Positions 8,801 through 18,871 of a stretch of 64,000 nt of DNA are shown here, one piece after another. The notes below the pieces were generated by a model. The model had not been told where the DNA came from, searched no databases, and saw only the letters and a program-made list of their open reading frames with translations. The stretch is from Eimeria necatrix (lineage: Eukaryota; Apicomplexa; Conoidasida; Eucoccidiorida; Eimeriidae). The stretch's first letter is position 1, and each line of letters begins with the position of its first letter. The stretch is from contig NW_013654805.1 of the NCBI RefSeq assembly GCF_000499385.1, positions 36,766 to 100,765 on the forward strand, read 5' to 3'. The position numbers were made by a program, and so were the translations under genes.

Positions 8801-10189
8801 TCTGAGGCAGCTGCCACCAGGCGGCCCACAGTTGCACTGCCGCGGTACGTATTCGACGAAGACGCCATGCTGAAGTCTCAGAAGAGGGCAGACACAGACG
8901 GGAGGAGGCAGACTGTGGCTGTTCCTGCTTACTTGTTTGACGAAGCTGCTGCTGAGAGGGCAAGGCAGAGGAAAGTTGCAGCTGCATCACCTCGCCGCCC
9001 CACAACTGTTCTGCCCGCCCACGTATTTGATGAAGAGGCTCTCCGCAAGGCCCAGGCCAGGGCGGAAAACACTGAGAGAAGACCCACCGTGCCGGTTCCC
9101 GCGTATCTGTTCAAAGAGCCCAAGGGGGAGAACCGCAGGCCCAGCACCTTCATTCTGCCCGCAGACCTTTTTGCGGAGGGCCAGCAAGAGCCCTCCGCAC
9201 CCCCCACTTCGCCACCGGCTCAAGAGACTAGCCGCCAGTCCTCTCTCTTTCCTTATAGTTTGTTCAGCAGCCTCAGCAGGCAAAGTCGGGACCAGGAGCA
9301 GAAGCAAGAAAGCGATGCTTCCGGCCCAGCGTCGCGAGGACCCTCGGTTGATGACTCGCAACATGAATCGCGCAAAGTCTCACCTGTGGAAGTCCCCGAG
9401 TCGGAGCCCGAAGAGGCCGCCGAGTCCCCAGAACCTCCTCAAGGGACTCGTGTCCGTCCTCTGTCTCAGCCGTCTTCGCGGGAGAGCAGCAGCTCCTCGC
9501 AAAGTGCTTCGCCCTCTGAGTCCACAGCCAAAGAACCAGAGCAAGCGGCGCCGACCAAGCAAGGTAAACTGCCCGCGCTTTCTAGAAGTAGTGATGCCTA
9601 TGTCTCGCAGATGTCGAGAGAGCTGCTGACTGCAACTTTAGCCGCGTCTACTGAGTGATTTCCCGGGAATCAAATAACTTTTCCCGCGCTGTTTAGCAGC
9701 ATTTGCCCAGTGTGCCTTCCGTACGCTCTCCTCACGTATTACGGCGGAAAGAAGGGGTGCTGATTCAGCAGCACAAATTAGGTGTGCTTGTTTTGTTGCT
9801 TGTGCGCACGTGTGCTCATGTGCAACTGCGGGGTGCATGCACGCATGTGAATATATTTGTGCCGTTGCTTTTGCTGTTTGCCAGGCGCTGGGGCACGTGG
9901 AGGGAAAACGCCGATACAAAATGCGGAGTCATTTATAACGGCTCCCTGTTGTGGGCGGTCGACAGTGAAGAGCGATATTCGCCCATTCCGGCGTTGTGGC
10001 TGTCTCATTTGCCGGCAGTGTCTGCGCACAGCCTCGATGCAGTCGAAGGTGCACATCAATAACTTTGTAGGGTCGGATCCTTCCACCGGCTCCCCCATCT
10101 GGAAAGTCCGCTGCCCTACCTGCGGCAACGTGGCGCCCCTCACCGCCACCCAACTCCGCACAGCATCTATTAAACGTAGTGTCCCTTGA
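5365..10189 (+). CDS. Coiled-coil protein with six LFDE repeats and a C-terminal RING-like Cys module (unknown function)
   Basis: Predicted exons: 5365..5369, 5959..6001, 6097..6132, 6264..7355, 7658..7732, 7956..8009, 8163..8236, 8563..9563, 9885..10189. They sum to 2685 nt, 894 aa, with every junction in phase. The N-terminus MSCFGKKSAAKPPEKK leads into an acidic region with three EEEAPPDL-type octads. Coiled coils lie at about residues 86-124 and 347-460. Residues about 517-666 hold six 20-30 residue repeats with the core RRPTV-x-(V/L)-P-x-(Y/H)-(L/V)-F-(D/K)-E. A Ser/Glu-rich linker follows. The C-terminal 100 residues contain PCCGRS, RRCGCLICRQC and VRCPTCG, a zinc-binding treble-clef or RING-like pattern, though not canonical RING spacing. 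I do not recognise the family. Without the last splice the frame would instead stop at 9658. A ligase or scaffold role is only a guess. Confidence 0.72.
5778..5813 (+). repeat. (TGC)12 run in the first intron
   Basis: A pure TGC/CTG tract inside the 589 bp intron (5370-5958) that follows the five-base coding start of the LFDE-repeat gene. Confidence 0.85.
6367..6438 (+). repeat. Three 24-bp coding tandem repeats
   Basis: Three near-identical 24-bp units encode EEEAPPDL, EEEAPPDL and EEEAPQDL in the acidic N-terminal part of the LFDE-repeat protein. Confidence 0.9.
7404..7610 (+). repeat. CAG/CAC/ACA repeat-filled intron
   Basis: Intron 7356-7657 of the LFDE-repeat gene is filled with mixed CAG, CAC and ACA triplets, including repeated ACCGACACAACAACAACACC blocks. 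It lies between GAAAAG|GTAGGC and CTGACTGCAG|GTCCGG, and splicing continues the coiled coil in phase. Confidence 0.8.
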
Positions 10190-12643
10190 AGTTCTGCGAA
10201 CACACCTTTTGCTGGTCAATTGATACCACAATGCGCCCCTGTCCTTCTCATAAAGCCATATGTTGAGCCGCTACAATAGTGGCAGGGAGTGCCGCGGCCC
10301 ACGCATCAATACTGCAGTCTGTTGTAGGCTTCGGCCCTTCACGAGAGTTATGCGTGTAGGCGTGTTGCTGCCGTTAAGTGCACTTGGCAGGGTCGGAGCC
10401 GGCAGTATCAGGACGTCTCCTGCGGCATTAACCGACCCTGTTACTCAGCACCGTGTGCACTTTATATTTAGATGGACGTAACAGGCCTGTCACTGCCGTG
10501 AGGGGCCTTTGAATAGATCTACTGGACAAACCAGTGGGCGGCTAAGTAGCAATAGCTGCCATCTATTGACAACGCCCAACGCTTTGCGCTTCTGCTGTCT
10601 GCACAGAAAGCAATCTCTCCTTAAAGTAGCCAGCAAGTTAGTGAAATCACTTTCAGCCGTTCATAATCACTGATGGAATCAGGAAGCGAAGAACTAGCAG
10701 GACCAACCTACAGAGCTAGGCAAACAGCCCGGTAGAGGTGGCCAGCACACGGCACTGCCTGCAGCGTCGGCATGGGAAGCTACATTTCCAATAATGCTGC
10801 GGTCTAGAGCAGCGTACATCCCCACTAATTGCTCAGCTACTCGCGGGAAGCCCAAAAGCTGAACTGACTCGTTTTAGGAAAATATTGGCAGTCTATGTAG
10901 GTCACTGAACTGCACACGACGTAGCTTTCAAAATGGAACACAAAGTTTAGGATTCCCTGGTTCCGTAGCAGTTTTGGGTAACCCTCCTGACCTGCAGCCG
11001 CACGAGTCTATACAGTACCACCGGGCTTTCCAGATTCGAGTGATTCGAGTGCGGCTGTTTGCAGCAGCATCGGCCCAAGCTGTAGCTCTCCACTTTCCCA
11101 GAAATACGAAGCGTTACGGCAGTCTCGAAGGAGCCTGCGGCAGACACTTCGTGCCACTAACGGTGGGGGTAGGGCTCAAACGGGCTTGCTTGTGTTGCCC
11201 GCTGTTGCTGGTGCGGGCTAGCGAACAGCTTGTTGGGGCGTAAAGCCATGTAAACAGCTTGTTCGCTCTGACTCAGCTATAAGTATAGAAACTGTTCTAA
11301 CTATATCTTACACTTAATGCCTGAGTTCCTAGTCTGAAGGAGTTACCTGCCGGGAACTGCACGGGCGCGCAGACGTAACCCGAAAGCATTGGCGAGTGTG
11401 TGGGCGGCGCACTAAACAAGACAGGAGATGGCAAGCAGCCGCTGTTGAACGTAAGATACCTGGCATGAAACACTTGTCTTGTTAGTAATAATAAGGATAA
11501 CCGCCAATAGTCTTAAAATGATCTAGCTGAATTTGTCTGCAAGCTGATTCAGGCCCAGACGACCCTCCCCCCTCCCCCCCGTTCGCTGCCCCCCATTCAG
11601 TGGCTGCTCGCTGGTCTCGCCGCTGCGGGTGCGAAGCAGCAGCTGTTTCAGTCCACAACATATAGCAAAAAGGTGAACTGTGATGCCACATAGGTTTGAG
11701 CTTTTGTTCTTTACTGCCACGTGGCCTCTTTTTTCAGTAGAGCTCCCCATACATCGTCATCCGCTACCCTGCCAGCGGCTGTCTTGGCTAGCCCACGAAG
11801 CTCACAGATCGCAGGTACGTGGGGTGGGCATCTCTGTCTTCCTCTATGCTTTCGGATAAGTGTAATTGCAGTATACGGCACTGGTAATGCCAAGAGGCGA
11901 AGGAATTCGCTGCGGAAGCCTCAAAGACGTAGCGAAACCAACCAGAGCCATCGAGACCGGCGGCTGGCTAGTACGGCAGACACGGGAGGCATCAGGGAAG
12001 CTACTGAAGCCTTATTTTTCTTGTTTTCTTGGATAACCCACCCAAAGGAAGGATTTAGAAACTTGAGAGCTGCTTGAGTTCGGTCATAACGTTTTTTTCT
12101 TGCATCTGTCCCGACCCTAGGCGCCTGCCACCCGCCTGCCACTGCACCCGCCACCCCACTGCTGAACCGGCTGTCGTGGGTTGCCGGGTTGTCGGACTTT
12201 AATGGGTTTCATTTGGACTCTGTTCAGTTTGAGTCGTTCTTATTTTTCTCTACATGAACCTCGTCAATTCATCCTCCCTACTTCTCTTTGCTTTCATCTG
12301 AGGGAGCCAGTGACTCGCCGTGGTAGCTAGAGGGCTTAGTCTGCTCCGGCGTACCTCTTCTCTTCCCAGGTTTTGCGGGGTTCTTCGTATTACCATCTGT
12401 CCTGTCTGAGCGGAGCCTGTAGTCCTCCTCCAGACATCTAGACTTACCTGGAGTGCCCGACGAAGTGCTGGCGCTCAGTGACCTTGAGCCGCGTCGAAAC
12501 CGATAGCCGTAAGGCGCACTGCGGAGACAGGCTCCACGCATCGATATTTTGTTTACATTTCGACGGAATAGTAGCGCAGTGAAGCTCGTGGAAGGCATTC
12601 AAAGTGGAGTCGACGCCCCAGCCGCTGCAGCTCACCAGACACA
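10190..12643. other. Intergenic tract of about 2.45 kb
   Basis: Only short reading frames without recognisable domains. The right part (about 11.7-12.6 kb) may be promoter and 5' leader of the CCCH gene. I see no repeats or RNA genes. Confidence 0.5.
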
Positions 12644-15377
12644 ATGGCGTGCGCCTCCCTGCTTACGGATGACAATATACTGCGCTTCAGGACGAAAGCG
12701 TGCCTCCGTCTCTCTCAGGGCTCATGCAGCTTTGGGGACGAGTGAGTTTGGTCACCCTCTTCTCGAACCCGCCTCTCGATACTCGCAAGGCACAGTGTCT
12801 AGAGTGCTGTTTCAGCGGCACCCTTAAGAGGCCTGTCTTCGTTAGCTTTTGTCCTTGTTGCTTCACAGAAATGTTTCCTAGTGCTTAGTGTGCTTGTTGC
12901 AAGCCTGAATCGGTGTTCATGATGCTGGGTCTTGCTGCAGCCGCTGCCAGTACTCGCACAGCCAAGTCTGGACACGTAGGTCGCCCTACTATGCCTCTCC
13001 TGGCCAGCGTCAGGAGCGCTCAGAGGTTAGCCAAAGAGAACCGTTGCTGCGCTACCTGCCGGTGCCGTGCGAGAACTTACAAATAGAAAACGGGAAGGTA
13101 GTGAAGGTCAAGTGTCCCAGAGGTGTCAACTGCCCCTTCTCCCACTCACCGGAGGAAATTGTCTACCATCCCCTCGTATATAAGGTGCGTTCATTTAAGC
13201 TTCTTTGGGCTGCTGTGTGCGCGGCACATTGATTTATTTAGCAATGGGGTGGGGACTTGTGTGTGTCTGGCCCAGCTTGCCTGTGGCAGAGTGCTTTCTC
13301 CGCTTCAGGGTCCATGCGAGTATCGTAGACTTGTTTTTATCTAACAGTTGAGTCTGCCTAGTCACACTTTTGTTTTGTACCCAGACAGAGCCATGTAAGG
13401 CATTTGCCCAGCGCTCGTGCCGAGTCTACTACTGCTGGAAGAGTCACGGCGAAAAGGAGCGGAGGCAGTCCGCGCGGCATTTCTCCCTCGGAGTTGTGAA
13501 GGGGCTAAACGGTCAGTTGTAAATCTTTGCATCCTTGCTTGGTTGGCCTACAGTTGACGGCTAGGGCCGGAGAGGTGCAAAATAGGGCTTGGCCTGTAGT
13601 TGATGGCTTGGGCGGGGGAGATACAAAGTGGGCAAATACGTGGCTCTTTGTGTCAGGTGTAATGTCATTGTCCTCAGTGCCGGTGAACTACCCTGGAGTA
13701 AGTCTAGTCGAACTATTGCCCAACAAGAACGGAAGACGGCGAAGGCCGCGGTTGCCACCCGCAAGTCCTCCTGCAGTTTTGGAGAGCAGCGGAGGTTCAG
13801 TTGCTTCTCTCGGCAACAGCGCTCATCATGAGAACGTAGGCCTACTACTCCACGGTGTTGTGAGGCACCTTGCTGAGTGCGCTCCAGCAGATGCGGCGTG
13901 GACTTCAGATTGCATGCCTAAAGCTGCTACGCTGCCTCCTCTGCATTTTACCGATGATGCCATGGGCGCCTGGCCCCCTCTTAGCAGCTTGCTGAATCTT
14001 ATCGAGGGGAAGGTGGACCCTGAAGATGTCCGTCCCCCTCGAGGGTGTCCTGCACAGCCTCAGGGGAAGGATGCTAGAAATAACCTGAAAAGTGCGGCTA
14101 AGCATGCTGCGAAGAAGGAAGGGCAGAACTTTCTTTTGCGCCAAGGAATACCAATTGAGGAGACTGTAGAAGAGCTCCCGCTGAGAAGGCAGACGTTGCT
14201 GGCGGGCAATGTAGACCCCATAGGTAGCCCTTCTTTTGGAAGTCTGAAAGATCAGATTGACGCGAACAGCGTAGAAAGTTGGGGTTTACCTTCCTTAGGA
14301 GAGAAGCCGACAGATCCGATTGGAACATTCCCAACTCGGCCAAGTCTCCTACCTCTTCAGTATGCGAATCCATCGGGTTCATCTTCGCCGCAAGCCAATC
14401 TGTTTACAGGCTGCGAAGAGTTTGTCCCAGGGGACAGTACGCAGCTGGGAGAGACTTTCGGTGACTGCAAGGCCGGTCCAATGCATGTGTGGCGCTCGAG
14501 CAATAACTTTTGGCTAGAGGGCGGCGTGCGCTTGCCTACTGATGATTCAGATGGGTTGGAGTGCTCCAGAGCTTCGTGGAGCACGCCTGGAAGCGCCCAC
14601 AGGAGCGTCTCAGCAAATGTGAGCTCAAGCGCATTTGCCACTTCAGGGTCGCTACTGAATGTGCGTCAGCGCGTTTATGAAGTTTGTTTTTTCCTCTGTG
14701 CCATGGTGCTCTGTATGTGTGTGCGTTGCGGGAAACTCATTGCACTGCACTGTGCTCTGGTTGACTTGTTGCTTGTCCGAAAGCAGATGACTATCGAAGA
14801 CCTGAAGGCAGGAGCAGCTGAACAAGAAGGCAATATGTACAGCCGCGGCAACGGCGGGGACGCGAGCTTGTCATCTACATGTTTTTCTTTGGACTTCACA
14901 GCAACAGGGAGCAACTGGTCGTGCACGAAACAAGATCTGGAGTCCGTCGCGCCTCGCCGCAAGGGGAGTGAGGATTCGCCGCTACCCCACTTCAAAAGGG
15001 ATGAAGACTCGCTTTGTCAGTGGCCCGCGGCCGGATGGACTGAGGAGAGCTGGTGCAAAGTCGACGAAATTCTTAAAGCAGGTGAAGAGGACGCAGTGTA
15101 TCTGAAGGGCTTGCAGGATCTGACAAGTGGGAATGATTTGCTGCAAGACGTCGAAGACAACAAGCGGCTGATGTCGTGTTTCGTTTCCCTGTTAAAACTT
15201 ATACAGGAAAATGAATCGCCTGAGGCGGGGACTCGAAAGAGCTTTAAGGGCAATGATTGCGAGTCACCCACAGCGGAGTTCGGTGTGTTTGAGGCATCCC
15301 AACCGCCCGATGAAACAGCAGAGTCGAACTACCCCCACATGATGGCTCTTTGGAAAATGGCGAGGCTGGCTGCATGA
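12644..15377 (+). CDS. Triple CCCH zinc-finger protein (probable RNA-binding)
   Basis: Predicted exons: 12644..12741, 12941..13184, 13385..13511, 13678..14660, 14787..15377 (or from 14784), about 680 aa with consistent phases. Finger 1 spans the first intron: C20-x7-C28-x6-C35-x3-H39 (KACLRLSQGSC then RCQYSH). Finger 2 is VKCPRGVNCPFSH, preceded by PCENL, giving C-x14-C-x5-C-x3-H. Finger 3 is PCKAFAQRSCRVYYCWKSH, C-x7-C-x4-C-x3-H. The lead-in (DNILRFRTKAC) and closely spaced fingers resemble the plant-type tandem CCCH proteins that bind mRNA and control its stability or translation. Roughly the last 500 residues are Ser/Pro-rich, acidic and without a recognised domain. The stretch 14661-14786 is in frame but looks intronic: Cys/Leu-rich, with GTGCGT at its left end and CAG at its right. 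Confidence 0.82.
13543..13633 (+). repeat. Diverged tandem duplication of about 46 bp in an intron
   Basis: Two adjacent copies (13543-13588 and 13589-13633) share TTGGCCT, AGTTGA, GGCT, GGG and ACAAA/GCAAAA blocks. They lie wholly in intron 3 of the CCCH gene. Confidence 0.75.
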
Positions 15378-18300
15378 CCGCAGAAATTGCACGGAATTGA
15401 CTGGCGGTCTTCGCCGAGTTTTAATTTGTGGTTGTACAGACACTGCACTCAGTGCTCTGGTCTTCGTATTACTGAGTTTGTGGGGTCTCGCGTTGCATCA
15501 CATGCAACGCAGGGGATTTCAGCGAGCCTGGGCTGATGCTCTATCGCAAAGGAGCAGCAGATCTTGCCGGCCCGATATTTGGCGAACTGTGTAGGCAACG
15601 GTGGTTCGTGGGGTTGCGCAGCCCAATAAACACCTGTTTTATGTGTTTTGTTTGGTAGTTGCAACAGGGTGGATTTGCGAAGGAGGGCTGGTTGAGGCGA
15701 TACTATGCTCATGTATCGCCTGACTGCCGGTGCTGTGGAGCACAGGCAATGGTCGTTTCAGCTGTCAGTGGCCATTCCAAAGGAATTCAGGAGCTGGCGG
15801 TAGGCAGATGCTCTGGCACCCAGCGTCGGCAGGCACGCCGGCATGAAGGTCCTCACGCTGCAGCCGTTTTTGTATAATGCAAGCCAATGCGCGAGTGCAA
15901 GAAGCGAAGGGTTACTTTGCTATCGTGTTTATCAATTGAAAAATTGCCGTGAAGACGTTAAGGCTCTTGGGTTTAAGGGTGTCGTCACGCCTTACGGCGC
16001 GGATTTTTTATGCGCCTCCTGTTTAGGATCGGTGCGTTGCTTGCCTTTCCTCACTGCGGGAAAGAAATGCCAGTGGTTGATGAGGAATACAGTTGCATTC
16101 TGTGCTTGCAACCTTATTATGAGTTTGCAACAGAGTACCGCTTGGAAGCTGCGATGTTGCCGTTTCAGCAAGAAACGACTATTCATATTATGTGCTCCGC
16201 ATGCTGCCTGTCCTGTACGACAAGCCATTGTATCACGTAGGCTGACAAATGACAACGTTCAGCAGCAGCGGGGAATGGCTCGGGGGACTTGTCGGCAGTA
16301 TAGAGCGTTTCTATGTATTGCTCTCGGGGAAGTCATGTAACAATTACAGGTATGGGAAGTAATGCTCGGAACACACGTTCTGTATTTGTGTGAAGGAAGC
16401 AGATGAAGAGTTCCAGTGTCCGGGGCGAAGAATCAGCGTTCAGGTTTCACGCCCGGATGAACGAAGTCCGTATCGCAGAAGACTTTCCCATAATGTGTGC
16501 TCCAATCCATGTTCCAGGATAACGAATTACCTTTTTCTTGCTATGTCGTCGTTTACGCATCTGGTGCTAAGTATTTTTGCTTTCCACCCTGGAGTTTCGT
16601 ACAGAAGTGCTGTACTCCAGTCTTGTTGATGCAGGGGTTTGTGTGCTCCGCATCTCAAGGGGTTGTTCGCCGGAGCAACTTCCGCTTTGCCCCTTGTGCC
16701 AACTCTCAAAGTTAGGAGCAAAACATGCGTTTAATGTACGGCTCTTTACGCCTTCATAACACAGCAAATGCAGGGTGAAATTCGTGGTTTCGACGATAGC
16801 GCATGGCCCATGGCGATGAGCTACGTTCAGTGTGCATTTTTCATCCGTTGGGACGAGGTCCAGCCACTTGATTTGTTTGTGGGAAGGACACGAGCAAGAA
16901 TGCACAGACAGTTGCTAGCTTTCCGATCACTATTGCAACCACGTTGTCACAATAGAGAAAAGTTCCGATTTCGGGAAAGCAAATGGGCATCCTATGTAAA
17001 ATTTTGCTGGATTGAGCCAGCAAAAAGAAACTGTATATAGGATGTAGATTAACGTTGGAATTAGTGGTGGCATTGTATAACCTGAACGAAGGCAGCTTTG
17101 GAGGGGGAGGCAATGTATGGATCTTCGCTGTTGGAGTATAGTGAGGTTCCGCAGAGAATGAAAGTTCATGGTTCTGTGTAGTGACAGGCTAAGCAACGAA
17201 TCCGTAGGTAAGCGGGTGTCTGTCCGTATTCTTAGAGAGACTAACTGTTGGAGGTGCACCTTTCACCAGACAATTGCGGGAAGTACGAATTCCATAGCAG
17301 AAATGGAAACCGCAGACGAGGAGCGTCGTATAGGAATTTTTGCTTGATGGGTTTCGGCGTTGGACTTTGCCACCTCGAGCCAAAAGGTTTAGAAGGGGGA
17401 TGTGAGGGAGGTCGAACTACTACGGCACGCCTGGGTGTTGGGCCAACCGTCTTCACGCCTTAAGCCCATGGTGTTACTATCGAGTGTGTGTGTGTATGCT
17501 GTATTGGTGTTCTATTAGTTCATTAGTGTTTCATGCAGCTCATGTGGAGGCACGAGAGTCGCCTCCTCCTCTTGCTCGCCTCGTGCCATTATCTGCCATG
17601 TGAAAACCCCAAATACGATAGCTCTGGCGCATGCGGTCAGTGCTAATTTCGCGCTGTACAAACCACGCTTCGCGTTCATTGAGTCCCATGTCGTGTGTAA
17701 GCACTCTTTTGTTTTCTTGTGCAGTACACCCAAGGGACCCATGTACTAATGCTTGCACTGACACTTTCTACCCACGTTTCTCGTAGAACGTCTTAAGGCT
17801 TTGATGCTTTTCTTCTTTGTGGAGACGAGCTGCGCCGGGAGAGTTTCCAAAGGTAGTCTAGCGAACAGCTCAACAAGCGCGCATAGATCCGACCTCCATA
17901 CGAAATTATTCACTTAGATTATATTCCATATAAAGGCAACCTAAGGAGCTCATTCGACACTGATTATCTTGACCGCAGGGCTCTTTCAGCTATTAGTCAC
18001 TAGCTGAAAGATCATAGGGGAGCGCCTAGACCAGAGAAAAATAAATTTCCAACAAATTTGACTATTTTAGTTTTGATGAGATACAATCTCTACACAAGCC
18101 ACTGCAGGAAGGAGGTAGAATGCAGTTGGAGCCGCTTCGTGATCCTTTTCCCTGCATGCTGTGGTGGGAATCGTACAAGCAGTGGCGTCTGCCCCCGAAA
18201 ATCTTCGTATGCCTGCGTATATTCTGATAGGTGGACTTCAGGAAGAGACATGGGCTTGGATGAATGACTTTCTAGGTCCGGGGTCACTTCTTGGGTCACC

Positions 18301-18871
18301 TCAGGCGACAGTCGTCCACCATGGTGGACACGGCTCCACGGCAAATAAAGTGCAGTCCCCCGTGTACTCTGAATTAAGCAGAGCTATGGAGATGCCTTTC
18401 GTATTTTTGGACATTATTGCCCGTGTAGCTTTACTGGCGTCCCACTGAGTCTTGCAATGCACCGCTGTCCTCACAGCGATGGGCTCCTATCGATGCGCCG
18501 GCAGATCGAGTTGGGGATTTAATGCTTTGCAGCGCCAGACAGAAAATACAAAAAAATGCAACTTATTTCATTGGTGGATCCAGCCACTACCAGTTGCACA
18601 CGATCTGCCATCCACTATAGCACAGCGTGGGGCCTACGGGCGCCGCTGCTTCGCTTGCAGAGAGAGCATGCGTAGGCGTTAGCACAGAAAAGGCAGATTG
18701 CCCTCGCAGATGTCCCCTGGCTTTCATCTGAAAAAGGGATTAGTGGTGGTTCCTTAGTAAGAGCCTTCCAGTGGTCTAATTCCAGGCAGACACTGCCTAC
18801 CAGCTCTGACGGCCTAAGCACTGCGTCGAGTTCGCTCCGCCATGGCATTGACCTGAAAAGAGGCAGCCATA
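15378..18871. other. Gene-poor tract of about 3.5 kb
   Basis: Short frames on both strands lack domain motifs, codon bias or phase-compatible splice partners. A TG dinucleotide run sits near 17485. The left end is presumably 3' UTR of the CCCH gene and the right end the promoter of the docking-complex-like gene. I see no coding or RNA gene. Confidence 0.5.

Noticed and set aside
9564..9658. Stop at 9658 as the end of the LFDE-repeat gene
   Set aside because: A GTAAAC donor at 9564 and an acceptor at 9884 join in phase to a Cys-rich module that is otherwise orphaned. I prefer the spliced form but keep the alternative in the gene entry.
15378..18871. Several 60-110 codon frames as small genes
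   Set aside because: No domain, no compatible splice partners, and frame lengths are near what chance gives at this base composition.
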